Source: Gordonibacter sp. Marseille-P4307
GTDB lineage: Bacteria > Actinomycetota > Coriobacteriia > Coriobacteriales > Eggerthellaceae
DNA: 64,000 bases
Assembly (NCBI RefSeq): GCF_900604965.1
Contig: NZ_UWPD01000001.1
Span: forward strand, 310,001 to 374,000
Reading direction: 5' to 3'
How positions within the stretch are numbered: position 1 is the first letter of the stretch; each line of letters starts with the position of its first letter. Shown here one piece after another: positions 50,124 to 59,416 of this stretch. A program made the translations under genes and the position numbers. The notes beneath the pieces were generated by a model. It saw only the letters and a program-made list of their open reading frames with translations, had not been told where the DNA came from and did no database searches.

Positions 50124-50323
50124 TTCCAGGCGCGGCGCTCGAAGCCCGCCATCTCGTCGCGAATCCCGTTGGAATAGCTGGGAGCGCGCACGTCCCAGTA
50201 CCTCGATATCTCCTGCGTATCGATGGCCGCAGAATGCGCTTGCCGGTCGCGCCCCGTAGGCAATCCCTGATTGCAGGCCATATATTGGCGCCTTCCCCAT
50301 GATACGAAACTACGTTTCATCAC
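50124..50323 (-). pseudogene. N-terminal fragment of a SAM-dependent methyltransferase
   Basis: The frame holds a short piece that looks like the start of a class I methyltransferase (ISRYWDVRAPSYSNGIRDEM), then stops resembling anything where the nikB-like sequence begins. Only about 35 recognisable residues remain. It is in a different frame from the nikB remnant. The identification rests on the W.RA..YS pattern and is tentative. Confidence 0.5.
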
Positions 50324-50324
50324 A

Positions 50325-51305
50325 CTAGCAGAGCGGCGGCCTCTCGTCCAGAACGCCGTCGTCCGGAGACGACGAGCCGAACGACGGTCCGCGCATCAGC
50401 CTGCGCGGCCTATCGGGAAGCGCGACCACGGCAAGCATGACCACGATGAAAAACGCACCGGCCGCATCGAAGCCCGTCACCGCCGTACCCAGCAAAAGCG
50501 TGGTGAACACCAGGGCGGCTACGGGCTCTATGCCGGTAAGCAGCCCGGCCACCACCGGACCGGCCTCGCGCAGACCCCGTAAAAACAGCGGATAGGGCAG
50601 CACCACGCCCAAAAGCACCGACCCCAGGATACCCGCGATAGCGCCCATGTCGGCGGGAACGATAGAGCCAACCGGATGCAGGAAGATAAGCGCGGCCACC
50701 GCGCCCACCATGATGCTGGGGGCCGTTACCGCAACCCCGTTCCATTTCTTCATAAGGTAGGTGGGAAGCAGCACGTAGGCGGCAAGGGTCACCATGCTCA
50801 AAACCCCCCAGAACAGACCCTGCGGACTAAGCGCCAGGCCGCTAAGATCGCCCTGCGTGCAGATGAGGGTCATGCCCACCGTACCCAGAACAATGGCCGT
50901 CAGCTCGCGCTTGCGCGGAAGGCGGCGCTCCATCAGACAGGCGTATCCGATGACCACCACGCTTCCCAGCTGCTCCATGAGCGTGGCGATGCCCGCCGTG
51001 TTGATCGCGATGGACATGATATAGGTGAACTGGCATCCGAAGCAGCCGAACACCCCGTACAGCACCAGGTCGATGACGGCGTTGCGGTTCGTAAGGATGC
51101 TCTTCAGCTGATCGCGCATGGTGACCAGGCACACCGCCATGAGGATGGCCGCGCTCAGCACCAGGCGAACGCACACAACCAGATGGGGATCCATGCCGTG
51201 CTCCTGCGTGAGGTACTGCACGCAGGTACCCGAGAACGCCCAGCACAGCGCTCCCGCCAGAATGCACGCCACGCCCAGCGCCTTGTTGCTTCCCGCTGCC
51301 TCCAT
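50325..51305 (-). CDS. DMT superfamily (EamA) transporter
   Basis: A 326-residue membrane protein with ten TM helices in two EamA repeats (ILAGALCWAFSGTCVQYL ... and LFWGVLSMVTLAAYVLLPTY ...). ATG at 51305 (MEAAGSNKALG) follows GGAGG with 8-bp spacing. Substrate unknown: amino acids or drug-like compounds are typical. The pseudogene chain lies directly downstream on the same strand, so this gene may be the surviving head of a former operon. Confidence 0.87.
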   Translation of the reverse strand: MEAAGSNKALGVACILAGALCWAFSGTCVQYLTQEHGMDPHLVVCVRLVLSAAILMAVCLVTMRDQLKSILTNRNAVIDLVLYGVFGCFGCQFTYIMSIAINTAGIATLMEQLGSVVVIGYACLMERRLPRKRELTAIVLGTVGMTLICTQGDLSGLALSPQGLFWGVLSMVTLAAYVLLPTYLMKKWNGVAVTAPSIMVGAVAALIFLHPVGSIVPADMGAIAGILGSVLLGVVLPYPLFLRGLREAGPVVAGLLTGIEPVAALVFTTLLLGTAVTGFDAAGAFFIVVMLAVVALPDRPRRLMRGPSFGSSSPDDGVLDERPPLC

Positions 51306-51384
51306 GCCTCGCACCTCCGCTCTCGTAAAGCCGATCATCCCCGTTTCGCGCCTTTTGCGACGCACGCGGTCGAACCGCGTAACG

Positions 51385-52878
51385 CTACGATCCCATCTCC
51401 AGCAGGCGCATGATCTCGGCCCTGCTGTGCACGCCGCACTTCTCGTAGATGTGCCGCACGTGAGTTTTCACCGTTGAAGAGCTGATGACCAGGGATTCCT
51501 GGATGTACTTCGACCCATGGCCCGTCACCCACAGCAAGAAGATCTCCTTTTCCCGCTGGGTGAGGCCGTAGATCTCAGCCATCTCCTCAAGATGGTCTCC
51601 CATCGAGCGGCCCAGCCTGCGCTCGGCACGCTCGCGCTCAACCTTGCTGGGAGCCTCGAACACCAGAAGCGTGTCTTGGCTTTCGAACATAAAACCCGTC
51701 ACCAGCATAAGCGCGAAAATCCCCGCCACCGCGAACGGCACCACCATATCGACCAGCAGCCACGCCGACAGCTGCCCGGCGAACATACCGCCCTGCACGG
51801 CCAGCCGCCCGATGGCAAACACCAGAAACGCCGGGGTGCGCGTAGTCCGCGCGATGTCGGCCAGCAGAATCCATGAGAGGATTTCGATAACCACCTGGAT
51901 GCCCGTCATCAAAGGGGCGATGAGGGCCACGTACTCGTGACCGAAAATGGCCACCATCAGAAGAGCGCTGCCCAGAAGCGGCAGCGTTATCTTGTAGGCC
52001 GTCCCCAAACTGGCGTTCTCCCCTTGGAAAAGCGCCCCCCACACCACGAACGCCGCCACCACCGCGATGGTCAGACCCGCCGTCCACTCGAATCCGAAAA
52101 CGCCCGATCGATCGAACGAGGCCACGTACACGCGCGCACCGCCGTACACGAACATGACCGCCGCCAAGCCAAGCGCAACCCTCCACGGCAAGCCCGAAAG
52201 CGGCATGAGCGAAAAGCGGGAGGCCCGCTGGCTTTGCGACGCGACGGCGCCGTCCGCCCCCTCCCCATCGGCTTCGACGGGACCCAGATAACTGCAGATC
52301 TTCTGGGGCTCTGGATACAGCACGGCCGCCAACAGGGGAAGCGCCGTGGTGACGGCGCCCGTCGCAGCCTCGGGCATAAGCAGCCCCGCATAGTAGATAA
52401 CGTGCGCGAATCCGAACGAAGCGGCGGTCGCGAACACGATGTTGCGCGCCGACAGCGTGCTGAACAGCCGACCCCAAAAGATTACCAGCCACACCGAAGC
52501 GACCCCCGAAACGACGGCGCCGACCAGCATCAACGGCAGGGGCACGCGATCGCCGAACGCATAGCACGCCGTTCCCGCCGCCATCAGCGCCCCCGCAACC
52601 GCCAACTGCGCGCGCCTCTCGAACAGCCTGCGAGAGCGCCGCGAGAACGCGATGACGACTCCGTAAAGCGCAACGCCCGCGATCATGGATGCCAGGTGCA
52701 CGTACACCAGGTTCAGATGCGTGGAGAGCACGGGGTTGACGGACGACGACGCGTTGAAGGACAGGTACACCCATGCCCAGTAGAAGCAGAAACCGAACAC
52801 CTGGGTGGCCGGAAGCAGCGACCGCACCGGCGCGCGATCGCCCCTTCCCCGCTCCTCGATGATTTCCCGCGACGCCAT
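51385..52878 (-). CDS. Membrane-bound LuxR family regulator, next to the second flavoprotein
   Basis: A 497-residue protein with about 12 TM helices and a C-terminal LuxR HTH (YGLTQREKEIFLLWVTGHG ... SSSTVKTHVRHIYEKCG). It lies downstream of the Tat flavoprotein gene at 53038 on the same strand, separated by a terminator, and is the likely regulator of that gene. A TATGAT/GATAAT box about 35 bp before the ATG may be its own promoter. Confidence 0.9.
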   Translation of the reverse strand: MASREIIEERGRGDRAPVRSLLPATQVFGFCFYWAWVYLSFNASSSVNPVLSTHLNLVYVHLASMIAGVALYGVVIAFSRRSRRLFERRAQLAVAGALMAAGTACYAFGDRVPLPLMLVGAVVSGVASVWLVIFWGRLFSTLSARNIVFATAASFGFAHVIYYAGLLMPEAATGAVTTALPLLAAVLYPEPQKICSYLGPVEADGEGADGAVASQSQRASRFSLMPLSGLPWRVALGLAAVMFVYGGARVYVASFDRSGVFGFEWTAGLTIAVVAAFVVWGALFQGENASLGTAYKITLPLLGSALLMVAIFGHEYVALIAPLMTGIQVVIEILSWILLADIARTTRTPAFLVFAIGRLAVQGGMFAGQLSAWLLVDMVVPFAVAGIFALMLVTGFMFESQDTLLVFEAPSKVERERAERRLGRSMGDHLEEMAEIYGLTQREKEIFLLWVTGHGSKYIQESLVISSSTVKTHVRHIYEKCGVHSRAEIMRLLEMGS

Positions 52879-52931
52879 ACCTTCTCTTCCATGCGTATTT
52901 CAGACAAATTCTGCCATCATTATCATAACGC

Positions 52932-52960
52932 AGGACGGCCCCGTCAAACGGGGCCGTCCT
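52932..52960 (-). terminator. Terminator after the second flavoprotein gene
   Basis: AGGACGGCCCCGT / ACGGGGCCGTCCT, a perfect 13-bp stem with a 3-nt loop, between the flavoprotein stop and the luxR start. Confidence 0.8.
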
Positions 52961-53037
52961 CGCCAGACCGGGGGGCTAACGCCCGGTTCGATGGGAGCGT
53001 CGCTTCAGGGAGGGGAGAAGCGCGCGTCCGGGAAAAG

Positions 53038-54822
53038 CTACTTGCGCGCTGCGGCGTTTTCCCCCGCGATGCGGCCGAAGGTGATGCACATGCCCATGCT
53101 AAGCCCCTTCATGGAAATGGGGTATTCCACCGCGAAGCGTCCGCCCTGCGGGCCTCCGGCTACGTACAGGCCCTCGATCTGCTGGCCCTCCTTGGTGAAC
53201 ACGTGGCAGTCCTCGTCGGACACCACGCCGCCCAAAGCGCCCAGGTTCAGCGCCGGCGTGCACTTGGCCGCATAGAACGGGGCCTTGTCCAAGGCGAACA
53301 GGCGCTGGGAAGACTTGCCGAAGTCGGTATCCTTGCCGGCGGCGGCCAGCTCGTTGTAGCGCTGAATGGACTTCTTGGCTGTCTGGGCGTCCATGCCGGA
53401 GATCTTCGACAGCAGCTCGTCGATGGTATCGGCCTTGATGCAGCGGCCGTCGGCCACGGCGGCCTCCAGATCGGCGGGGGTGCGCACGTTGATCTTCAGG
53501 CCGTTGGCGGTATAGGCGGGAAGCTCGTCCTCGCGGTAAATGCAGGCGATGCCGTGAGCTGCGGGGAAGTACTTCAGCTGCTCGGGCCAGGCGGAGTCGA
53601 ACAGCTGGTAGCACTCGCGACCGGGCTGCAGCTCAACCTGGTTCTCCAACTGCTGGCCGGGCAGATCCTCGTTCATGAAGCGCTTGCCGTGCAGGTTCAG
53701 CCATAGATAGCCGTTGGCGCCCATAACGCCGCGCCCGTCAGCTCCGGCGCCTCCGCCCATATGGTGGATCATGGGCGCGTGCCACTGCTCGATAGCCGCC
53801 CCGGCCCAGGCCGCCATCTTATGTCCGTCGCCCACGTTCACCGGCTTGCCCTGGGAATCCATGGTGATGCAGAGGGTTCCCACGCCGTTTTCCACCGTCT
53901 CGGGCGCATAGAACCTCATCATATCCTCGTTGCCCAGGTAGTCCCCCGTGGTGAGCACGACACTTCGAGCCGTTGCCTTCACGTACTTGCCGGACGCGTC
54001 GTCTTTGGCGTACACGCCGGTGACCTTGCCGTTTTCAGAGATCAGCTTGACCGCGGGACACGAATAGCGAACCTCGGCGCCCTTATCCAGCGCAACCTGA
54101 AGGTTGTCTTCCTGAACCTTCTTCAAATTGCTGAACGTGATGGACGTGGGATAGCACGGAAGGTCCTCGCGGGTCCAGTCGTAGGTTTCGGGCATGGGGT
54201 AGAAGAAGGGAGCGATGTAGTTCGCCTGCTTGTCGGCCGGAATCTCGGACCAGGTCTCGTCGGCGATGTAGGCATCCTTGCTGGCCTCGATGAACCAGTC
54301 CAGGGTCGCCCCCGACTCGTTCGCCCAGCGCTCGATGACGCCGAAGCGCGTATGGTAGCTGCCTTCGGCCATGTGGCGGTTCACGATCATGGTCTTGTCG
54401 AGGAAACCGTCGCCGCGACCCCACTTGCCCATCGTGCTGCCGCCCAAAGCGGCGATGTCGCTGGCGACCGAGGTGAGGGCGGGGGCCTTTTCGAAGCACA
54501 GGACCTTGGCGCCCGCCTCGGCGGCGGCACGTGCGGCGGCCGGTCCCGAAGCGCCCAGACCCACCACGATCACGTCGGCTTCAAGCGTCTCGGAAACTTC
54601 GGAGTCGCTTATGGAGGGAGCTTCGCCCAGCCACGTGAGGTTGCCGGTTCCGTCAAATCCGGCGGTTCCGCCGGCCACAGACGAGGCCGACTCGGCCGCA
54701 GCCTTCTCGCCCTTTGCCTTCGGAGTGCAACCCGCAAGCCCCCATGCCGCAGCGCCGGCCGCCGCTACGCCGGATGCCGCCAGAAATCCGCGACGGCTGA
54801 TGCCCTTTGAAAACTCTGCCAT
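53038..54822 (-). CDS. Exported FAD-binding oxidoreductase (fumarate reductase/ketosteroid dehydrogenase-like)
   Basis: A 594-residue flavoprotein with a Tat signal (SRRGFLAASG) and a possible lipobox (GLAGC). The FAD motif DVIVVGLGASGPAAARAAAE, HMGGGAGADGRGVMGANG and the C-terminal LYVAGGPQGGRFAVEYPI segment fit the FAD_binding_2 family. No FMN domain is attached. It is a paralogue of the protein at 33069 but not a close copy. Substrate unknown; likely a periplasm-facing reductase in anaerobic respiration. Confidence 0.87.
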   Translation of the reverse strand: MAEFSKGISRRGFLAASGVAAAGAAAWGLAGCTPKAKGEKAAAESASSVAGGTAGFDGTGNLTWLGEAPSISDSEVSETLEADVIVVGLGASGPAAARAAAEAGAKVLCFEKAPALTSVASDIAALGGSTMGKWGRGDGFLDKTMIVNRHMAEGSYHTRFGVIERWANESGATLDWFIEASKDAYIADETWSEIPADKQANYIAPFFYPMPETYDWTREDLPCYPTSITFSNLKKVQEDNLQVALDKGAEVRYSCPAVKLISENGKVTGVYAKDDASGKYVKATARSVVLTTGDYLGNEDMMRFYAPETVENGVGTLCITMDSQGKPVNVGDGHKMAAWAGAAIEQWHAPMIHHMGGGAGADGRGVMGANGYLWLNLHGKRFMNEDLPGQQLENQVELQPGRECYQLFDSAWPEQLKYFPAAHGIACIYREDELPAYTANGLKINVRTPADLEAAVADGRCIKADTIDELLSKISGMDAQTAKKSIQRYNELAAAGKDTDFGKSSQRLFALDKAPFYAAKCTPALNLGALGGVVSDEDCHVFTKEGQQIEGLYVAGGPQGGRFAVEYPISMKGLSMGMCITFGRIAGENAAARK

Positions 54823-55060
54823 GTTCGCACGTCCCTTCCCTAGGAATCCCGCAGCGCCGCCGAATCCGCGTGTTCGCGTTTGCGGTGCCGCCCGTCCGGC
54901 CGAACCCGGATCGGTTACTCATGAGGCCATCATGCCCGTCCCGCACCGCTGCGCCACCGACCCAAAAGGCTTAATTTGCGCAGCCGAGCCCTCGACCAAA
55001 AGGGGTGAGGTATGCTTTCATCTGGTTCGTTACCCAAATTCGACGAAGAAACGAGAGCAC

Positions 55061-55975
55061 ATGCCCATCCCCGCTTTCCTGGAACCGCTTCTTGCGCGGC
55101 AATACGGAGCCAACATCGCTTCGGCCATCATCGAGGGTTATTCCGCAAGGCGGGCGGTAACGCTGCGCGCCAACACCCTGCTGTCCGATCGCAGCGCCGT
55201 CGTCGCGGCGCTCGATGAGGCGGGCATCGAATGGGAGCCCCTTACGTGGTACGGCGACGCCTTCGTTCTTCCCCGGGCACGAGAGCGCGACGTATGGGAT
55301 CTTCCGGCCTACGGGGAGGGGCGCCTGTATCTGCAAAGCCTCTCGTCGATGATCCCCCCGCTGGTCCTCGCAGCGCGCGCAGGAGAAGATATCTGCGACA
55401 TGTGTGCCGCCCCCGGAGGCAAGACCACGCAGATCGCGGCGCTCACCGGCACCGGCGCCCGCATCACCGCCTGCGAGCTGCATGCGCCGCGCGCCGACAA
55501 GCTGGAGTTCAACCTGAACCGCCAGAAAGCGCGCAACGTCACGGTTATGCGCACCGATGCGCGGCAGATGGACGACTTCTTTTCGTTCGACCGCATTCTG
55601 CTTGACGCCCCCTGTTCGGGGTCGGGGACGCTCAGCACCGCCGATCCGCGCGCCGAAGATCGCTTCACGCCGCACCTCATCGAAAAGTCGCGCAAGTCGC
55701 AGCGGGCCCTGTTCGACAAAGCGCTGAAGCTGCTGAAACCAGGCGGCACGCTGGTGTATTCCACCTGCTCTGTTCTACGGGAGGAAAACGAGGCGATCGT
55801 GGAGGCGGGGCTGCAACGCGCGCCGCGCGACCGCGCCTTCGCCGTCAAACCCATCGAACTGCCCGAATCCGGCGACATGCCCCGGCTGCCCGTCGGCATA
55901 GAAGGTGCCCTGTGCCTTGCGCCCACCGATCGGTACGAGGGGTTCTTCGTAGCGAAGATCGTCCGCACGCACTGA
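55061..55975 (+). CDS. RNA m5C methyltransferase (NSUN/RsmF-like)
   Basis: A 304-residue SAM enzyme with motif I (CDMCAAPGGKTTQIAAL) and both cysteines of the m5C family (DAPCSGSG and YSTCSVLREENE). It is shorter than RsmB, with no NusB domain. Probably modifies 16S rRNA or a tRNA. ATG at 55061 (MPIPAFLEPLLAR) is chosen; the open frame further upstream overlaps the flavoprotein gene antisense and is not coding. The 238-bp gap before it shows no other gene. Confidence 0.9.
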   Translation: MPIPAFLEPLLARQYGANIASAIIEGYSARRAVTLRANTLLSDRSAVVAALDEAGIEWEPLTWYGDAFVLPRARERDVWDLPAYGEGRLYLQSLSSMIPPLVLAARAGEDICDMCAAPGGKTTQIAALTGTGARITACELHAPRADKLEFNLNRQKARNVTVMRTDARQMDDFFSFDRILLDAPCSGSGTLSTADPRAEDRFTPHLIEKSRKSQRALFDKALKLLKPGGTLVYSTCSVLREENEAIVEAGLQRAPRDRAFAVKPIELPESGDMPRLPVGIEGALCLAPTDRYEGFFVAKIVRTH

Positions 55976-55994
55976 GTGAGAAGGCGGCGGAGCC

Positions 55995-56609
55995 TTAGTG
56001 GAACAACCCCAGAACCGAGGATCCATCGGGCACGTACTGGTCGAGCTGAAGCGCCCTGAACAGACGGTCGGGAACGAGACTGACCAGGTCGTCGGTCCAT
56101 CGAACCAGATCGGTGGGCTGGTCCGACCTGAACCAGTCGTTTAAGACCTCGCACTCGAGCTTCGAGAAGATCTCCACGATGAAGCGCATATTGTCGTTCA
56201 CCTCGACGTGGCGGTAGTTCTCGAGGGTGTCCATCAGCACGACCTTGCGGTTCTCGGGCATCACCGTCTGTCCGAACGGCGTGTTGATGCTGTACTGAAT
56301 GGACTTGCGGTAGAAGTCGCGCTCTTGGTTGATCAGGCGCAGATGGTGGTAGTACCCGGTTTTCCAGTCGATTGAGCGACCGATTTCGTTCAGGTAGAAC
56401 TGCCGGCAGAAAATGGAGTGCCACCAGGGGATGTCGTACTTGCTTTGGAAATGGCGGTAGAAGGCCTGGCGTGAGATTCCCGCGTTCTTGCATATCTCGG
56501 TAATCGTGATTCGATCGAGCGGCCTGTCCACCGCATGAAGGATGCGCATCTTCATGCGCAGCTCAGGCGAACTGAAAATGTCTTCCCCACGAGCAAGATC
56601 TGGAAGCAT
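55995..56609 (-). CDS. TetR family regulator of the creatininase locus
   Basis: A 204-residue TetR-type protein: HTH ITITEICKNAGISRQAFYRHF near residue 40, then an aromatic, helical ligand domain (WWHSIFCRQFYLNEIG). It is divergent from the transporter-creatininase gene set across 553 bp and is its most likely regulator. A TATGAT box preceded by CTGTCA 16 bp upstream (56692-56719) may be its promoter. Confidence 0.85.
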   Translation of the reverse strand: MLPDLARGEDIFSSPELRMKMRILHAVDRPLDRITITEICKNAGISRQAFYRHFQSKYDIPWWHSIFCRQFYLNEIGRSIDWKTGYYHHLRLINQERDFYRKSIQYSINTPFGQTVMPENRKVVLMDTLENYRHVEVNDNMRFIVEIFSKLECEVLNDWFRSDQPTDLVRWTDDLVSLVPDRLFRALQLDQYVPDGSSVLGLFH

Positions 56610-57162
56610 GATTCCCCCAATCTCTCCGCAACAGTCAACGTGTTCGTTACCGACAACAGCAACACTTTTCGAGCCTCGTCCATCATAGCGTTACATTCCA
56701 AATTGACAGTTCAGCGTCACGGTACTTTTGCCCCCATCTGTTCCAATTAATAGACAAATAGATACCCTATGTCCACTATTCGTAGCATTTCCCCTCCAAC
56801 GACCTTTGATGCAATGGTTTACGCACGCCATCATTGCTTTACGGAAAAGAACGGAAGGCTTCTCCCGATCGAGTCTGCAACGGTTTTTCAAGCAGCAGAC
56901 ATCGAGAAGAAAGGCGAACGAGCGACCGCGTTAGCTCTGAAAGCCTCGGATGCCTGGTGACAGTAAACCCCCTTGCCAGGCGTCCGGGCCTTTCAGAACC
57001 AGACACAGTACCTTGTGCGCACCGCGCACATCCGCCGATCTAACAGACGAATACGAAAAGATACGCACGGACACCCACTCGGGTTTATATTCCCGCACTC
57101 CTGAGGCCCTAATAGCAGCGCTGCTTTTGGCAATAGAACGGTTACCAACCAAGGAGGGATAC
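56610..57162. other. Long divergent control region of the creatininase locus
   Basis: This 553-bp stretch is more AT-rich than its surroundings. It holds the presumed tetR promoter near 56692-56719 and an imperfect repeat (GTGTTCGTT ... AACAGCAACAC) at 56640-56665 that may be a TetR operator. Short open frames within it have no ribosome binding site and no recognisable similarity. Confidence 0.45.
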
Positions 57163-58218
57163 ATGAACGAACGAGCTAAATACAAGCTCATCGGCTTTAT
57201 CATGATGTTCGGCTCATCTTCGTTGATGGGCGGTATCGGGGCTTTCGCACGGTTCATCGACGCACCAGGCGATTTCGTATCTTTCTGGCGCAACTTTGCA
57301 GGGCTCCTCGCACTTTCTTTAATTTTCCTGTTCATAGGCGGATTCAAAAAAGTCCGGGAAACCCGCTTCTCCGGCACGATGCTGCTATCGGGCATCTTCC
57401 TGGGTCTGCTGTCAGGGCTGTACTGCCTGTCCACCCAGTACACAACGCTGGCGAACGCATCGTTTCTCATCTACACCGGCCCGATCTACTCGACCGTGCT
57501 GGCGGCCATCTTCCTGAAGGAGAAGCTGAACATCAAGGGCATCCTGTGCATCGTGGCCGTGGTTGTGGGCATGCTGTTCATCGTGGGCATCATCACGCCC
57601 GAAGGCCTCACGCTCGACCTCGATCCGAAGTACTCGTTCGGCAACGCCATCGCCTTCGCATCCGGCGTCGCCTACGGCCTGTACCTGTTCTTCTCGCGCT
57701 ATCGCGAGGATTGCGACTCCAACGTTCGTTCCTGGTGGAACTTCCTGTTCGGGTCCCTGTCCATCGTCGTGCTGATGATATGGCACCATTTCTTCCTCCA
57801 GCCCCTGTCCTACACCGAGAAGATCGGCGGCGTGACCCAGTTCGACGCCGACGGCCAGATCGTCACCCATGCCTGGAACCTGTTCACCATGCCCGCCTCG
57901 TCCTGGGTCGTGCTGATCGCCGCAGCCCTCATCACGGGATTCGGCGCATTCTACCTGCTCACGCATGCTACTAAGCGCCTGAAGGCCGGCGAGCTGGCCG
58001 CCATCTCGTACCAGGAGACCATCATGGCGTCGTTCCTGGGCCTACTCATGTTCGGCGAGACCATGACCGTCTTCCAGATCATCGGCGGCACCCTGATCGT
58101 CGTCGGCGGCGTGGCGCAGATCTTCTTCTCTACCAGCGCGGCTGGAAAGGAAGGCAACGCAGAAGCCCTGCCCGACAAGCAGTCGGACGGGCAGGGGGCC
58201 GGCCCCGCGCAAGCCTAG
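57163..58218 (+). CDS. DMT superfamily (EamA) transporter, first gene of the creatininase locus
   Basis: A 351-residue membrane protein with about ten TM helices in two EamA repeats (FGSSSLMGGIGAFARFI ... and NAIAFASGVAYGLYLFFSR ...). A long periplasmic or cytoplasmic loop (SYTEKIGGVTQFDADGQIVT) interrupts the second repeat. ATG at 57163 follows AAGGAGG. Together with creatininase and the MHS transporter it suggests import of a nitrogenous metabolite or export of its product. Confidence 0.87.
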   Translation: MNERAKYKLIGFIMMFGSSSLMGGIGAFARFIDAPGDFVSFWRNFAGLLALSLIFLFIGGFKKVRETRFSGTMLLSGIFLGLLSGLYCLSTQYTTLANASFLIYTGPIYSTVLAAIFLKEKLNIKGILCIVAVVVGMLFIVGIITPEGLTLDLDPKYSFGNAIAFASGVAYGLYLFFSRYREDCDSNVRSWWNFLFGSLSIVVLMIWHHFFLQPLSYTEKIGGVTQFDADGQIVTHAWNLFTMPASSWVVLIAAALITGFGAFYLLTHATKRLKAGELAAISYQETIMASFLGLLMFGETMTVFQIIGGTLIVVGGVAQIFFSTSAAGKEGNAEALPDKQSDGQGAGPAQA

Positions 58219-58221
58219 GGC

Positions 58222-58240
58222 TCGCCCCCGAAGCGGGCGA
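58222..58240 (+). repeat. Hairpin after the DMT gene
   Basis: TCGCCC / GGGCGA, a 6-bp stem just after the stop codon; no T tract. The remaining gap to 58449 shows no gene. Confidence 0.45.
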
Positions 58241-58449
58241 TAGGCGCGAAGCGATCGCCGACCAAGAAACCCGGCGCGCCGCAACTCCCGCACCTCGCCC
58301 GCTTTCTTCAATCCTCAACCTCTCGTTTTCCCCTGTACCGAGCGATCGCGCGACTCGGCCTGGCATCGTGCACCCTTAACGGCAAGCCCGAAAGCCAAGG
58401 CCTCGGTAAACCCGCTTCAAGCGATCGCAGTTTTCCTAGGAGGTCAATC

Positions 58450-59256
58450 ATGAAAAGCACCGTCTATATGGAAGAGATGGACGCCTTCACCTACCGCGAA
58501 AAGTTCGAGCGCGACGTGGTGATGTTCGTTCCCGCCGGAGCCCTCGAGCAGCACGGTTCCCACATGGCGATGTGCGTCGATGCCGCATTGACGAAGTCGA
58601 TGGCGGGCGCAACCGCCGAGGCGTTGACGAAATCGACCGGGGGCGCTGTCCAGGGAATCGTAGCCGCACCGATCAACTACGGCTACCGATCCCAGCAGCG
58701 CTCCGGCGGCGGCTTCCACCTCACCGGAACCACCAGCCTGCGCGGCACGACCCTCATCGCACTGGCCCGCGACATCGTCTTCAGCCTCATCGCCCAGGGC
58801 GCTCGCAAAATCGTGCTGATGAACGGGCACTACGAGAACTTCCAGTTCATCTTCGAAGGAGCCGAGCTGGCCCTTGAGGACGCCCGCGCGAACGGCATCG
58901 ACGACGTGAAGATCCAGCTTCTGTCGTACTGGGATTTCATCGACGAGAAAACCATCGAACAGCTCTACCCCGAAGGATTCACGGGATGGGATCTCGAGCA
59001 TGCGGGCGTCATGGAGACGTCGCTGATGCTGCTGTTCTACCCCGACCTGGTCGACCTCGGCAAGGCGGACGATCCGCTGTATCGCGACCTTCCCGCCGTG
59101 CTGCCCAACTACGACGTGCTGCCCATCATCCCCGAGTACACGCCTCCTTCAGGATGCCTGTCCTCGCCCTCCGCGTCGTCGGTTGAAAAGGGCATCATTC
59201 TGCGCGACGTGGCCGTACGCAACATGGTAGACGCCATCAAGCGCGAATTCGCCTAA
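58450..59256 (+). CDS. Creatininase (creatinine amidohydrolase)
   Basis: A 268-residue metal-dependent enzyme that interconverts creatinine and creatine. It closely follows the Pseudomonas creatininase pattern: GALEQHG (E33, H35), VDAAL (D44), YGYRSQQRSGGG, NGHYEN (H127, E129), SYWDF (W161) and YPEGFTGWDLEH (W180). This is much closer to true creatininase than to the MftE-like or generic amidase members of the superfamily. ATG at 58450 follows AGGAGG. It is flanked by two transporters and a RidA protein; no creatinase or sarcosine gene is in the window. Confidence 0.88.
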   Translation: MKSTVYMEEMDAFTYREKFERDVVMFVPAGALEQHGSHMAMCVDAALTKSMAGATAEALTKSTGGAVQGIVAAPINYGYRSQQRSGGGFHLTGTTSLRGTTLIALARDIVFSLIAQGARKIVLMNGHYENFQFIFEGAELALEDARANGIDDVKIQLLSYWDFIDEKTIEQLYPEGFTGWDLEHAGVMETSLMLLFYPDLVDLGKADDPLYRDLPAVLPNYDVLPIIPEYTPPSGCLSSPSASSVEKGIILRDVAVRNMVDAIKREFA

Positions 59257-59272
59257 CCCGACATCCGCACAA

Positions 59273-59306
59273 GAAGGCCCTCCGACGCATGGCGCAGAGG
59301 GCCTTC
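59273..59306 (+). repeat. Hairpin between creatininase and MHS transporter genes
   Basis: GAAGGCCCTC / GAGGGCCTTC, a perfect 10-bp stem with a 14-nt loop. No T tract, so it could partly terminate or stabilise the transcript. Confidence 0.6.
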
Positions 59307-59416
59307 GTCGAAAGGAGCGACATGACCCCCATCTGCAATGCGCGTTCGGCTTCCGCGCTTAACGAAGTCGTCTGTTTTCGAGGGGATTTCCATGAAATCC
59401 CAGAAAGGAGACTGCC

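Noticed and set aside
54371-55060. The upstream extension of the m5C methyltransferase frame
   Set aside because: It is antisense to the flavoprotein N-terminus; the family homology begins at the ATG at 55061.
56691-57043. Short open frames in the creatininase control region
   Set aside because: They overlap one another on both strands, lack ribosome binding sites and show no similarity.
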